Part shown: positions 10,967-23,457 of the stretch, in pieces
Layout: each line of letters starts with the position of its first letter
Position numbering within the stretch: position 1 is the first letter of the stretch
Source of the DNA: Avena insularis
Taxonomy: Eukaryota > Streptophyta > Magnoliopsida > Poales > Poaceae
NCBI GenBank assembly: GCA_023614405.1
Contig: CM042691.1
Span: 180,826,927 to 180,890,926, forward strand
Direction of reading: 5' to 3'
Length of the DNA stretch: 64,000 bases
Position numbers and translations under genes: made by a program
The notes under the pieces: generated by a model
Told to the model about the DNA's origin: nothing
What the model saw: the letters and a program-made list of their open reading frames with translations, nothing else
The model's database searches: none

Positions 10967-12871
10967 TGTAGGGGTTCGTAGCATGGAAAACAAAAAATTC
11001 TACCGCATGCAAACAAACAAGCCAAGATCTATCTACTAGATTGTAGCAACGAGTCGATAGAGGAACTCACCCTCGAAGATTCCAAAGCGGTTAACAAGAG
11101 CAGATTCTCGTGGGTGGTGTAGTCGTACTCTTGCCGATCTCAAGATCGCGTAGACGATCCTTCTGGCGCTGCGTTCCGGCAGCGCTTCCGCACTCAGTCA
11201 CATGTTAGGTACTCGATGAAGACCTTCCTCTCCCTTGTTCCAGCAGGCAGCGGAGGTTGTAGCACTCTCCTCGTGATTCCGTCAGCATGACGACGTGGTA
11301 CCGGAAGTAGAGGGAAGATCTCGCAGGGCTTCGCCTTAAGCCGGAGCGAGTATGGTGGACTATGAGAGAGGCCTTGGAGATCTAGGGTTTAGAAGTCACC
11401 AAGGGGAGAGTGTAGCCCGCGGCTAGGGTTTGGGATCACCCCAACTCGGCGAGTTGGTGGTGCCCTAAGCGTGAAGGAAGGGTGATATGGCGCGGCTTAG
11501 GGTTAGGGTTTCGGGGCGTGAGAGGTGTAGGCTAGAGGGACACCCCTGCCCCTCCTTATATAGGAGGGAGGGCGTCGGTTGGGGTAAGGGAGTCCTCCCC
11601 CAACTTGGTCTCCTTGGCCGGCGGGTGGAGGAAGAGGAACTCCTCCCCAAGTAGGTTTCCTACTCTCCCTCCACCAAGCAAACTTGCCGTTTGACTTTTC
11701 AAACTAGGATTTGATTTCTCCCTTTATTTTGCCCAGCCATGATACCTAGTACATGATGCAATCATTCCACATTGTCATGACACATTCATGTACCCTTCCC
11801 CTCTGGAGTGCCGGACCTTCTGGAACCTTCTAGAACATTCCCGATGAAAACACCGGAATCATTCCCCAACTCCGAAATAGGACTTTCCTTATATTAATCT
11901 TATTCTCCGGACCATTCCGGATCTCCCCGTGATATCCTGGATCCCATCCGAGACTCCGAACAACATTTGGTCTCTTACTCATCATTCCATAACTACTCAA
12001 CAACATCGAATCCTTAAGTGTGTCTCCCTACGGTTCGTGAATTATGCGGACATGATCGAGACACTTCGCATAACAATAACCAATAGAGGAATCTGGAAAT
12101 TCATATGGCTCCTACATATTTCTACGATTACTTTGCGATCAAATGAACCACTTACATACGATACCAATTTCCCTTTGTCTCACGATAGTTTACTTATCCG
12201 AAGTTTTGATTGTCGGTATCTCTACAGACCTAGTTCAACCTCGTTACCGATAAGTACACTTTTCTCGTTCCCGTGATATGTGATCCCATGTGAGCCAGTC
12301 ACATGCTTGCAAGCTAATTGGATGACATTCCACCGAGAGGGCCCAGAGTATATCTATCTGTCATATGGATGGACAAATACCACTCTTGATCCATGTGTTT
12401 AAGCCCATACTTTCCAAACACTCAATGCCACCTTTATAGCCACCCAGTTACGGTGTGGTGTTTGATGTCATCAAAGCATCCTTCCGGTGATGGTGATAAG
12501 CATGATCTCATGCTCGAAGGAATTAGGTTACTATGTATCAGAAAGCTTATAGCAATTGAACTATTAAAATGACTTGATCTTTATGCTACGCTTATCTACA
12601 TAAGTATGTCCATCATACCATTCTCCTAATGATATGATCTTGTTGTTAATAACATCTCAATGTTCATGATAGGGAAACCACAATCATCGATTAACCAACA
12701 AGCTAGTATTATGAAGAGGCTTTACTAGGGACTCTAATTTAGTTTACAAACCACACAAGTATTAATGTTTCCTGGTTAGTACTGTTATAGCATGAATGTA
12801 AACATTTATCATAAACACAAAGATATAATAATAACTACATTTATTATTGCCTCTAGGGCATATCTCCAACA
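10967..12871 (-). repeat. Element C 3' LTR
   Basis: This 1,905-bp LTR reads TGTTGGAGATATGCCC at 12871 and ends CCCCTACA at 10967 on the minus strand. Compared with the 5' LTR it lacks one of two adjacent TTTGACTTTTCAAA-type units (near 11690-11710 versus 18750-18785). The LTR of element E shows a two-unit arrangement, so the 3' copy probably lost one. Confidence 0.95.
11553..11566 (-). promoter_or_regulatory. TATA box of element C 3' LTR
   Basis: The minus strand reads CTCCTATATAAGGAGG, a near-palindromic TATA box followed by a G/C-rich stretch. The 5' LTR has the same at 18613-18626. It fits the known BARE1-type LTR promoter. Confidence 0.7.
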
Positions 12872-12885
12872 GTCTCCCACTTGCA
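12872..12885 (-). other. Polypurine tract of element C
   Basis: GCAAGTGGGAGAC lies directly before the 3' LTR on the minus strand. This is the usual plus-strand primer of Angela-like elements. Element E has the same tract next to its damaged LTR end at 46702. Confidence 0.8.
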
Positions 12886-12905
12886 CTAGAGTCAACTAAT
12901 CTCGA

Positions 12906-14632
12906 TTACATGGTAATATACCGAACACCCATGGCAGTTTGGTGTTGGTCATGCTTTGCCCTCGGGAGAGGTTTAGTCAACGGATCCGCCACATTTAGAT
13001 CTGTGTGTACTTTGCAAATCTTTATGTCACCATCTTGGACAAGTTCTCGAATATCGTGAAAACGTAGCTTGATGTGCTTCAACTTCTTGTGTGACCTTGG
13101 TTCTTGCGCATTGGCTATGGCGCCCATGTTATCACAGTAGATAGACATTGGGTACATCACACTTGGAACCACACCGAGCTCTGTAATGAACTCCTTCATC
13201 CATATTGCTTCTTGTGAAGCCTCTGAAGCAGCTATGTATTCCGATTCAGTTGAAGATCTCGCCACAACGCTTTGCTTTGCACTCCTCTAGCTAACTGCTG
13301 CACCACTTAAAGTAAATACGTATCCAGATTGAGATTTAGAATCATCCGGATCGGTGTTTCCAACTAGCATCGGTGTAACTATTAACAACGAGTGGTTCAT
13401 CACCTCCATAAGAAAGAACCATATCCTTAGTTCTTCTCAAGTACTTAAGGATGTTTTTGACTGCTGTCCAATGATCCACTCCTGGATCACTTTGATATCT
13501 GCTAGTTAAACTAACAGCATATGCAATGTCGGGTCTAGTACATAGCATGGCATACATTAGAGATCCTATGGCTGAGGCATAGGGAGTCTTACTCATCCTT
13601 TCTCTATCTTCTGTTCTTTGGACTTTGAGTTTTACTCAACGTCGTATTGGGCAACATGGGCAAGAACCCTTTCATGCTATCTTCCATTCCAAACCTCTTT
13701 AGAACTTTGTCCAAATATGTACTTTGTGACAATGATATTAGGCGTCTCGATCTATCTCTATAAATCTTTATGCCTAATATGTAAGCTGCTTCACCAAGAT
13801 CTTTCACTGAAAAACTATTATTCAAATATTCCTTGACACTATTAAGAAGGTCTACATCATTCCCAATCAACAATATGTCATCTACATATAGTATTAAGAA
13901 TGCTACAGAGCTCCCACTCACTTTGTTGTAAATACAAGCTTCTCCATAAGTTTGTATAAAACCAAAACTTTTGATTGCCTTATCAGAACGTTGATTCCAA
14001 CTTCGGGATGCTTGCTTCAACCCATATATGGATCGTTGAAGTTTGCATACCTTGTTAACATCTTTAGGATCGACAAAACCTTTGGGTTGCATCATATACA
14101 ACTCTTCATCAATGTCTCCATTGAGGAATGTTGTTTTGACATCCATCTGCCATATGTCATAATCGTAATATGAAGCAATTGCTAACATAATCCTCACAGA
14201 CTTTAGCTTCGCTACTGGTGAGAAAGTCTCATCGTAGTCAACTCCTTGAATTTGTCGAAACCCTTTTGTGACAAGTCGAGCTTTATAGACAGTAACATTA
14301 CCATCAGCATCTGTTTTCTTCTTGAAAATCCATTTGTTCTCGACAGCCTTCCGGCCATTCGGTAAGTCCACCAAAGTCCATACTTGGTTTTCGTACATGG
14401 ATCCAATTTCGGATTTCATGGCGTCTTGCCATTTATTGGAATCTGGTCTCATCATCGCTTCCTCATATGTCGCAGTGTTATCGGTGTTGTCCACCAACAT
14501 GACAATCATAACGGGATCATACCAATCAGGAGTGGTACGAGTTCTCGTTGACCTACGAGGTTCTATAGCAACTTCAATCAAAGTTTCATGATCATCATCA
14601 TTAGCTTTCTCTCTTATTCGTGTAGGTGCCAC
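12906..14632 (-). pseudogene. pol: Element C reverse transcriptase and RNase H
   Basis: From 14632 down, the RT has EEAMMRPDSNKW, WIFKKK, KARLVTKGFRQ, GVDYDETFSPV and the catalytic YVDDIL (about 13875). The frame then breaks near 13604 with SKTPYASAIGSLMYAM in the next frame. RNase H follows with YTDASW, a second frameshift, SSTESEYIA, and the C-terminal HIKLRFHDIRE and ADPLTKPL motifs. A TAG replaces a Trp-like position near 13290. Copia RT lies after the integrase, as seen here. The gene is complete in domain content but cannot give one protein. Confidence 0.93.
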
Positions 14633-14890
14633 AGGAATTCTTCCGGTGTTGCGCTACTCGCAAGTTTGAGAGAAGGTTCAACAACCTCGTCGAGTTCTAC
14701 TTTCCTTCCAGTCACTTCTTTCGAGAGAAATTCCTTCTCTAGAAAGGATCCATTCTTGGCAACGAAAATTTTGCCCTTGGATCTATGATAGAAGGTATAC
14801 CCAATAGTTTCCTTCGGGTATCCTATGAAGACGCATTTTTCCGCTTTGGGTTCAAGCTTGTCCGGTTGTAACTTCTTTACATAGCTTCTC
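14633..14890 (-). pseudogene. Element C integrase C-terminal part, frameshifted
   Basis: This stretch codes, in a frame different from the block upstream, for the Copia integrase tail: KCVFIGYPKET, GYTFYHRSKGKIFVAKNGSFLEKEF and VELDEVVEPSLK. The preceding block ends at 14852 in the wrong frame after a probable deletion of some 50 bp near 14890. A one-base loss near 14627 then moves to the RT frame. Confidence 0.8.
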
Positions 14891-16831
14891 TACCCCAAAC
14901 CATAATTCATACGGTGTCGTTTCAACGGATTTAGATGGTTCCCTATTTAAAGTGAATGCGGATGTTTCTAATGCATAACCCCAAAATGATAGCGGTAAAT
15001 CTGTGAGTGACATCATAGAACGAACCATATCTAAGAGAGTTCGATTATGATGTTCGGACACACCATTACGTTGTGGTGTTCCCGGCGGTGTCAATTGTGA
15101 AAGTATTCCGCATTTCTTTAAATGCTCGCCAAACTCGTAACTTAGATATTCACCTCCACGATCAGAACGTAGAAATTTAATCTTCTTGTTACGTTGATTC
15201 TCCACCTCACTTTGAAATTCCTTAAACTTCTCGAAAGTTTCGGACTTATGTTTCATGAAATAGATATACCCATATCTACTCAAGTCATCCGTGAAGGTAA
15301 GAACATAACGATAACCACCGCGTGATGCTACACTCATTGGACCACACACATCGGTATGTATAATTTCCAATAAGTCCGTAGCTCGCTCCATCATACCAGA
15401 AAATGGACTCTTAGTCATTTTACCCATCAGATATGCTTCGCATCTTTCAAGTGATTCAAGAAGTCCATCGGAATGGAGTTTCTTCAAACGCTTCACTCCA
15501 ATGTGACCAAGACGACAGTGCCACATATAGGTCGAGTTATTGCTCAATTTTAAACGTTTAGCTTCAATGTTATTAATATGTGTATTTCCACTATCAATAT
15601 TCAATAAGAATAGACCATCTATCAAAGGTGCATGTGCATAAAACATATTACTCATATAAATCGAACAACCATTATTCTCGGACTTAAACAAGTAACCGAC
15701 TCGCAATAAACAAGATCCCGATATAATGTTCATGCTCAACGCAGGCACCAAATAACAATTATTTAAGTATAAAACTAATCCCGATGGTAGATGAAGAGGT
15801 AGCGTGCGGACCACGATCACATCAACCTTTGATCCATTTCCAACGCGCATCGTCACCTCGTTCTTCGCTAGCTTCCGTTTATTCTGCAGTACCTGTTTCA
15901 AGTTACAAATATGAGCAACCAAACCAGTATCAAATACCCAGGCACTACTATGATTACTAGTGATATACACATCAATAACATGTATATCGGATATACATTT
16001 CTTCTTGATATTGCCGTTCTTCAAATCCGCCAAGTACTTTGGGCAATTCCGCTTCCAGTGACCCTCTCCCTTGCAGTAAAAGCACTCAGTATCAGGCTTA
16101 GGTCCAGCCTTGGTCTTCTTCGCCGGTGCGACAACTTTCTTACCACCCTTCTTGAAGTTTCCCTTTTGCTTGGACTTGCCTTTCTTGAATTTGGTGGTCT
16201 TATTGACCAACAACACTTGATGCTCTTTCTTGATCTCCACTTCTGCAGATTTCAACATGGAGAAGAGTTCTGGCAACGTCTTGTTCATGTTTTGCATATT
16301 GTTGTTCATCACAAAGTTCTTGTAACTTGGTGGCAGTGATTGGAGGACACGGTAAATCCCCAAAGCATTAGGAATCACTATACCCAAACTTTGGAGTTTG
16401 TTTGCGTGCCCAGACATCTTAAGTACATGCTCACTGACGGAGCTGCCCTCTTCCATCTTGCAGTTAAAGAACTTTTCAGAAGCCTCATAACTCTCAACTG
16501 CCGCTTGAGCCTCAAATATCATTTTGAGTTCACGGACAATATCATGTGGGTCATGGTTCTCAAACCTTTTCTGAGGCTCCGATTCCAAACCATACAAGAT
16601 AGCACACTGAACTGTGGAGTACTGATTATTCCGAGTGAGGTAAACGTTCTTTAATTCATCGGTAGCATCAGCTGCAGGCGGGTCACCCAGCGGTGCATCC
16701 AGCACATAGGTCAAACTACCAGCATTGAGGACAATCCTCAAATTGTGGAACCAATCCGCGAAGTTGCTTCCATTGTTTTTCAACTTTTCTTTCTCTAGGA
16801 ACGCATTAAAATTGATGGTAGGGGCCGCCAT
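14852..16831 (-). pseudogene. gag: Element C gag, protease and integrase core
   Basis: The start at 16831 (MAAPTINF) is chosen over the in-frame Met seven codons earlier because it matches the BARE1-type Gag start. Domains in order: Gag with LYGLESEPQKRF and SYEASEKFFNCKMEEGSSV; a Lys-rich stretch; one CCHC knuckle (CFYCKGEGHWKRNC); protease with WVFDTGLVAHIC; the integrase zinc finger WHCRLGHIG with its later Cys; core with HTDVCGP (Asp), RSDRGGEY (Asp) and PQRNGVSEHHNRTLLDMVRS (Glu). All catalytic residues are present. The frame is open for 660 codons and then breaks in the integrase. This is the best preserved Copia region of the window. Confidence 0.95.
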
Positions 16832-18006
16832 TGATCTACAACATATTTGCAATAGTTTAGACTAAGTTTATGACAAATTGAGTTCTAATTAATAGTTAAA
16901 TTAATCTAGGTGAACTCCCACTCAAAAAAATATCCCTCACATTGTTTTAGTGATCACACGAACCAAATCCACCACATCAAAACCGATCATCATGAGAGTT
17001 GATGTAGCTTCAATGGCGAACAATAGACATGTTCATCATATCTACTATATGACTCATGCTTTACCTTTCGGTAATCCGTGTTCCGAGACCATGTATGTAC
17101 ATGCTAGTCTCGTCAAGATTAAACCTTAGCTTCCGCATGAGCAAATCTGGCTTGCTCATGTTGTATACACTTGCAGAATCTAACACACCCGATCATCACG
17201 TGTTGCTTCGAAACAACAAGCTTTAGCAACGGTGCTTACTAAGGATGAACACTTTAAAACTTGAAATTTATGTGCATGAGGGATCATCTTATAATGCTAC
17301 CGTCGTTAACTAAGCAATACAAGATGCATAGAGGATTAAAATCACATGCAATTCATAACATGTGATATGATATGGCCTTTCTTATTGTGCTTCCGATCTC
17401 CATCTTCAAGCACGAACATGATCTCCATCATCACCGGCATAGCGTCAAGGTCAATGGCGCCATTTCATGGTTGTAGTCCACCAGCTCCAACTATTACAAC
17501 TACTTTGAATAGACACGCGGGTCTTAATAGAAATTAAAGATAACCATATGGCTCCTGCCGGTTGCCAACTTACAATAAGTAACATTGCATACATCAAATA
17601 TAATCACAATCATGGCCATATCACATCACAGCACACCCCTGCAAAACAAAGTTAGACGCCTCTAATTTTCTTTGCATATTTTACGTGGTTTGGGGATTTC
17701 AGTAAGTGTCGATCTAACTTACGAACAAGAACCACAACGTTGATGTTTGAACTATCAAGTGCCCGTTGTAAATTTGATCTATACTATAATGGGAGATACA
17801 GACACCCGCAAAGCCACGTATGCAATACAAGTTGCATGTTGAGCGTGGAGCAAGTCTCATGAACGATGTCATGTAAGGTTAGCCCGAGCCGCTTCATCCT
17901 ATCATACCACAAGATGTAAAGTACACAATAAGCAATTGATAATAAAAGCACCACCGCCCACAATGGCCATTGTGTTTTACTCGTGCAACAGATCTACATA
18001 TAGACA
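16832..18006 (-). other. 5' leader of element C
   Basis: About 1.17 kb between primer site and gag, without an ORF of note (short ORFs at 17346-17537 and 17936-18178 are on the other strand). It aligns almost line by line with 50420-51518 of element E, including the stretches near 17401-17450 and 17590-17690. Such leaders carry dimerisation and packaging signals in BARE1-type elements. Confidence 0.8.
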
Positions 18007-18020
18007 CGGCTCTGATACCA
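18007..18020 (-). other. Primer binding site of element C
   Basis: The minus strand reads TGGTATCAGAGCCG one base after the end of the 5' LTR. This is complementary to the 3' end of initiator tRNA-Met, as usual for Angela/BARE1 elements. Confidence 0.93.
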
Positions 18021-18021
18021 C

Positions 18022-19950
18022 TGTAGGGGTTCGTAGCATGGAAAATAAAAAATTTCTACCGCATGCAAACAAACAAGCCAAGATCTATCTACTAGATTGT
18101 AGCAACGAGTTGATAGAGGAACTCACCCTCGAAGATTCCAAAGCAGTTAACGAGAGAAGATTCTCGTGGGTGATGTAGTCGTACTCTTGCCGATGTCAAG
18201 ATCGCGTAGACGATCCTTCCAGCGCTGTGTTCCGTCAGTGCTTCCGCAGTCAGTCACACGTTCGGTACTCAATGAAGACCTTCATCTCCCTTGTTCCAGC
18301 AGGCAGCGGAGCTTGTAGCACTCTCCTCGTGATTCCGGCAGCACGACGGCGTGGTACCGGAAGTAGAGGGAAGATCTCTTAGGGCTTCGCCTTAAGCCGA
18401 AGCGAGTATGGTGGACTATGAGAGAGGCCTTGGTGATCTAGGGTTTAGAAGGCACCAAGGGGAGAGTGTAGCCGGTGGCTAGGGTTTGGGATCACCCCAA
18501 CTCGGCGAGTTGGTGGTGCCCTAGGCGGCGGTAGCAGGGGTGGTGGCGCTGGCGGCTTAGGGTTAGGGTTTCGGGGCGTGAGAGGTGTAGGCTAGAGGGG
18601 CACCCCTGCCCCTCCTTATATAGGAGGGAGGGCGCCGGTTGGGGGAAGGGAGTCCTCCCCCAAATCGGCCTCCTTGGCCGGCGGGTGGAAGGAGAGGAAC
18701 TCCTCCCCAAGTAGGTTTCCTACCCTCCCTCCACCAAGCAAACTTGCCGTTTGACTTTTCAAATTGGCGTTTGACTTTTCAAACTAGGATTTGATTTCTC
18801 CCTTTATTTTGCCCAGACATGATACCTAGTACATGATGCAACCATTCCACATTGTGATGACACATTCATGTACCCTTCCCCTCCGGAGTGCCGAACCTTC
18901 CAGAACCTTCTAGAACAATACCGATGAAAACACCGGAATCATTCCCCAACTCCGAAACATGACTTTCCTTATATGAATCTTATTCTCCGGACCATTCCGG
19001 ATCTCCTCGTGATATCCCGGATCCCATCCGAGACTCCGAACAACATTCGGTCTCTTACTCATCATTCCATAACTACTCAACAACATCGAATCCTTAAGTG
19101 TGTCTCCCTACGGTTCGTGAATTATGCGGACATGATCGAGACACTTCTCCGAACAATAACCAATAGAGCAATCTAGAAATTCATATGGTCCCACATATTT
19201 ATACGATTACTTTGTGATCGAATGAACCACTTACATACGATACCAATTTCCCTTTATCTCACGATAGTTTACTTATCCGAGGTTTTGATCGTCGGTATCT
19301 CTGCATACCTAGTTCAACCTCGTTACCGATAAGTACTCTTTTCTCATTCCGGTGATATGTGATCCCTTGTGATCCAGTTACATGCTTGCAAGCTAATTGG
19401 ATGACATTCCACCGAGAGGGCCCAGAGTATATCTATCCGTCATATGGATGGACAAATCCCACCCTTGATCCATGTGTTTCAACCCATACTTTGCGAACAC
19501 TCAATGCCACCTTTATAGCCACCCAGTTACGGTGTGGTGTTTGATGTCATCAAAGCATCCTTCCGGTGATGGTGATAAGCATGATCTCATGGTCGAAGGA
19601 ATTAGGTTACTATGTATCAGAAAGCTTATAGCAATTGAACTATTAAAATGACTTGATCCTTATGCTACGCTTATCTATAGGAGTATGTCCATCATATCAT
19701 TCTCCTAATGATATGATCTTGTTGTTAATAACATCTCAATGTTCATGATAGGGAAACCACAATCATCTATTAACCAACAAGCTAGTATTATGAAGAGGCT
19801 TTACTAGGGACTCTAATTTAGTTTACAAATCACACAAGTATTACTGTTTCCTGGTTAATACTGTTATAGCATGAATGTAAACATTTATCATAAACACAAA
19901 GATATAATAATAACTACATTTATTATTGCCTCTAGGGCATATCTCCAACA
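18022..19950 (-). repeat. Element C 5' LTR
   Basis: This 1,929-bp LTR starts TGTTGGAGATATGCCC at 19950 and ends CCCCTACA at 18022 on the minus strand, with the TATA box at 18613-18626. It differs from the 3' LTR by scattered substitutions and one 24-bp unit. Confidence 0.95.
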
Positions 19951-19955
19951 ATAGG
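19951..19955. repeat. Target site duplication of element C, right copy
   Basis: ATAGG, identical to 10962-10966. Confidence 0.95.
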
Positions 19956-20319
19956 ACCATATAAGGTTCTGGGCCATAGAGGTGAAGTAGCTTATCAGTT
20001 GGAGTTACCCGAAGGACTGACTGTTCATGATGTGTTTCATGTATCACAACTAAAGAAGTGCCACCCAGGAATGGCCGAAACACCGCTAAGGGATACTGTT
20101 TCCCTGGAGGAGGTTCAATTGGAGAATGACCTTACCTATGAGGAAAAACCCATCAAAATACTGGAAACAGCCAAAAGGATTACCCGTACCAAGACTATCA
20201 GATTCTGCAAAGTACAATGGAACCACCACTCCGAGGAAGAAGCCACGTGGGAGCGTGAGGATGATTTGAAGGCAGAACATCCACACCTATTTGCTAGCCA
20301 ACCCAAATCTCGGGTATGA
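19956..20319 (+). pseudogene. Element B integrase C-terminus and chromodomain
   Basis: It continues the B integrase after C: GPYKVLGHRGEVAYQLELP (GPY/F-type module), VFHVSQLKKCHP, then a chromodomain from about 20130 (YEEKPIKILE, FCKVQWNHHSEEEATWERED) and HPHLFASQ. The stop is at 20317-20319. This piece is open throughout and is the better preserved of the two chromodomains in the window. It has the aromatic and acidic positions typical of chromovirus chromodomains. It belongs to the broken gene that begins at 7054. Confidence 0.9.
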
Positions 20320-20329
20320 TATTCTTCTT

Positions 20330-20343
20330 AAGGGGGGTAGGTT
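20330..20343 (+). other. Polypurine tract of element B
   Basis: AAGGGGGGTAGGTT directly precedes the 3' LTR. The PPT hairpin of A and G is not kept: only the left arm AAATCTCG remains at about 20306-20313. Confidence 0.85.
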
Positions 20344-23300
20344 TGTAACATCCCAGATTTTATTATATGATGTTACTAGAAGCATGCATCATCCTTGCAT
20401 CATTGCACCCTGCACATTAAGTTGCATCAAAACCCTACCACCAAACCCCAGACAAAAACCCTAATATTAATTCCTCCCTATGAGCATTAATGAGGGAATC
20501 TTGTTTTGAACCTTATAAAAACTAGGTAAAAATAATATCCTCTAGTTCTATGATGACCACCTTCTTTTTACAAAATTTTAGGAATTGGTTTCACTGTTTT
20601 TGGACTTGATATGCAAAAGTTATTAAAGAATTAGTGAAACATAATTGGAAAAGATAATAGTATAAAAAAACTAAACAACCTAACTTCCGGGCCAGCGAAC
20701 CAGGCCCAATACCTACCTACCGCGCGCTGCAGCTACGCGCAACATGTAGCAAGCCTGCAGCCGGCCCAGCCACGCCTGCCGCGGCCACCGACAGGTGTGC
20801 CCGCGCTGTCATCTTCCACCTCCAGCAGGAGTCCCTGATGAACACGAACCCAAATTCGAAGCCTTGCGATTCTCCGTACCTCGTACGAATCTGTGCCCCC
20901 TACTCCAAGAAATCTCCCCCTCTTATACCGCTGCTTCGGCCCCCACTGTTGTTTTCGTGTTTCTCAAACCCTAGCTCCTGTTTCATCACTTTCCGATCTC
21001 GCCGGAGCCATCCGCCGTCGGAGCTCGAGGTTGGTGACCTTCCAGAGCACCTCGAGCCCTGATATACCTTCCATACTACTCGCCTCGATCTACCAGGTCC
21101 TCCTATCTAACTCCCTCTTCTGATTCGCAGAGGGTCGCCGGCAATTGCTCGCCGGAGCCCATCGGAACCGAGAAGAGGAACTGTCGACCGTGGGAGATAG
21201 AGGAGGAGAGGGACTGCGCCGAGGCCGTTGAGAGGTTCGCCATCCCCGTACGCATCGAGGGGCCATGTTCGCCATCTTCCAAGACCACTGGAGCCGCCGG
21301 GACACCGACCACCGACGCCGTTCCACCACCACCACCGTCGCCTTCATCGCCGCCACCACCATAGGTCAGTCAAGCCGCTGCTGGCTGTCTGATTGAAAGT
21401 ATGCGACCCAGATTAGAAGGGAGGGAGAAGGGGTATGCGCCTATTGCATAGCGCCGCGTCAGCACCGCCTTGCTTAGCTGGCCCAATCAGTTGCTGCCAC
21501 ATGTCGCATTCTAGCTAGGTTTAATTTATTTGGCAGATTGAGGTTAAAACTTGCGAAATTCATAGAAAATGAAATACTTGGCCAAATTTTGCGTATAATA
21601 TACCGTTGGATTCAAAAAATTGTGTAGAACACAGATATGTAATAATATTACAAATTTGAAGAAGGTTTTTCGGTGTAGAATTTAATCTTTAAATTAGAGT
21701 GTTTAATCTATAGAAAAATAATTAAAACTCTGTTTTAGTTGATTCTTGTGGTGGTCACTTTGTTTTCACAACACCTACTGAACAAAATTATAGAACCTTG
21801 ATTAAGAGCATTAGATCTGATTTGGGGCTAATTAGATGGTTGGATCTTCTAGAGAGCCCAAGAATTTGAATAAGACCCAAATTTGTTTGAACCCGTGGGA
21901 AATCAATACTAATAACATACCTAACACAATTGCAATTCAATTAGACTACCTTGGTCAATTTAGAAAACAAATATTGCATAAGTACCATGTTGCATGCTTG
22001 CATATTATCTTTGTGGCATATTTTGTGCAAGTTGTGATTAGATCTATGTTTGTGTTTCGTTAGATTGTTCGGAGTGCGCTGAGGAGTGCTATTGTGTAGA
22101 GTGCTGCTCGGATCAAGGCAAGTTACACCACTTGTTCATATATTTTGTCCCAGTTTTGATTCTATGCATGTGATCTTCAAAATTCTGTAGTATGCATGTG
22201 TAGGATGTTCTAGTAGAATTTTTCCTTGATATTATTTTGCAAGTACGATGATTTTGTAGTATGCCATGAGTAGCTCTATACTTAGGATTTTCCCTTCCTA
22301 ATAGGTTACCCCTGTTTTGCTAAGTATTGCTTGCTATGCTATATATATGAAAAGTACCGTTGGGGGGTTCGAAAGACAATGAATTTTCTAAGTATAAAGG
22401 CTCTCTTGAGCAAACCTTTCTTCTCAAATCCACTTCAAAATAAAACTAAGTTTTCTTCTGGGCGGAATGGTTGTCGGGACAACGAGTGAGATTTTGGTGG
22501 AGGACGGCCGCCCAGGAATGAAAGAAGTTTGCCATGTTTCAGAATTCATAAGCTTCCAGTGCAACCACAATACATATGGACTCTGCCATGGCCTAGTACT
22601 TAGTGGGAAACTTCACCTGGGTACCAACATTTGGAGGTTCTTGGCACGGTTGGATCCAGAAGGTAGAGGGGCTACTAAGGGAAAGCCTCGCCATGGTGTT
22701 GTCTGAAAAAGGACTTGATCGTGGATTGTGGGTAAAGTGCACAAACTCTCGAGAGTATTGCAATCTGATCGATCAGCCATGTTCATGGAAAGAGAACAAC
22801 ATTGAGCATCCAAAGGATGGAGCCTCTGAAGGATCTTCCTCTTTCAAAACTTAAAGTTTTCTAAAAACCAAGGCATGAGTCATATCGCTATTGGGAGGGT
22901 TTTGGGAACTTGGTGAGTAATATCCAAGTGTTAGGTTGTTTGGACACTAGGTGAGTAATATCCTCGTGTGCCATTCGACCGTATATTACTTAAACAAAAG
23001 TTTACAAAGTAGGGAAAATCTTCTCTTCTTCTCTATACTTAAGAAAACTAGCTTTGAGAAAATGAACTTTACAGCCTAAACTAGCCTTGCATGTAGAGAT
23101 AGTCTTTTCTTTCCTTGGTGTAATTTGCCAATACATTCAAAGTATTGACCCAACTTGTTGGCTGCACGTATTATGTGCACAATCCGAAGATTGAAAGGTT
23201 CGTAGGGATCGCGAGTCTACACTCGACAAGCCTGGGGCATTGATGGACTCCAGCTGCTTTTATGTTTCCGCTGTTATTTGAGCTAGCTTAATGCTAAGCA

Positions 23301-23452
23301 AATTTGTAATAAATTCATACTCTGGATTCTCCGTGTAATAATGACTTTGTGTTTTACATGATATTCATTGACTGTTAGTGCTAGCCATTGATCCAGGGAC
23401 TAGCATGTAAATCACGGGGACTTAGGATCTTTATTGATCCAAGGTCACTACA
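20344..23452 (+). repeat. Element B 3' LTR
   Basis: This 3,109-bp LTR pairs with 2617-5741. The two copies are colinear with scattered substitutions and small indels. It holds the perfect hairpin at 23379-23405. Short ORFs in the G+C-rich core (20838-21123) occur in both LTRs but only because the LTRs are copies. Confidence 0.95.
23379..23405 (+). other. Conserved LTR hairpin (B 3' LTR copy)
   Basis: TGCTAG and CTAGCA form a perfect 6-bp stem around a loop holding TTGATCCAGGGA, 47 bases before the LTR end. Confidence 0.75.
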
Positions 23453-23457
23453 AACTA
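23453..23457. repeat. Target site duplication of element B, right copy
   Basis: AACTA, identical to 2612-2616. Confidence 0.95.

Larger units (their letters stand above)
10967..19950 (-). mobile_element. Element C: Copia retrotransposon of BARE1/Angela type
   Basis: A complete minus-strand Ty1/Copia element with LTRs at 18022-19950 (5') and 10967-12871 (3'), primer site 18007-18020, PPT 12872-12885 and a 5-bp ATAGG duplication. The coding order gag-PR-IN-RT-RH is that of Copia. The LTR start TGTTGGAGATATGCCC and the TATATAAGG promoter match what is known of Triticeae Angela/BARE1/WIS elements. It has a few frameshifts and a short integrase deletion, so it is recently but clearly inactivated. 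Confidence 0.96.
2617..23452 (+). mobile_element. Element B: chromodomain Gypsy retrotransposon, interrupted by Copia element C
   Basis: A full-length plus-strand Gypsy element in the integrase of A. Its parts are 5' LTR 2617-5741, primer site 5744-5755, pre-gag ORF 5907-6847, gag-pol 7054-10966 and 19956-20319, PPT 20330-20343, and 3' LTR 20344-23452. Both LTRs run TGTAAC to ACTACA. Element C lies in its integrase. B belongs to the same lineage as A, but its LTRs and proteins differ clearly, so it is a separate family. It has at least five in-frame TAG codons, one frameshift and one RT deletion, and could not move by itself. Confidence 0.95.
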
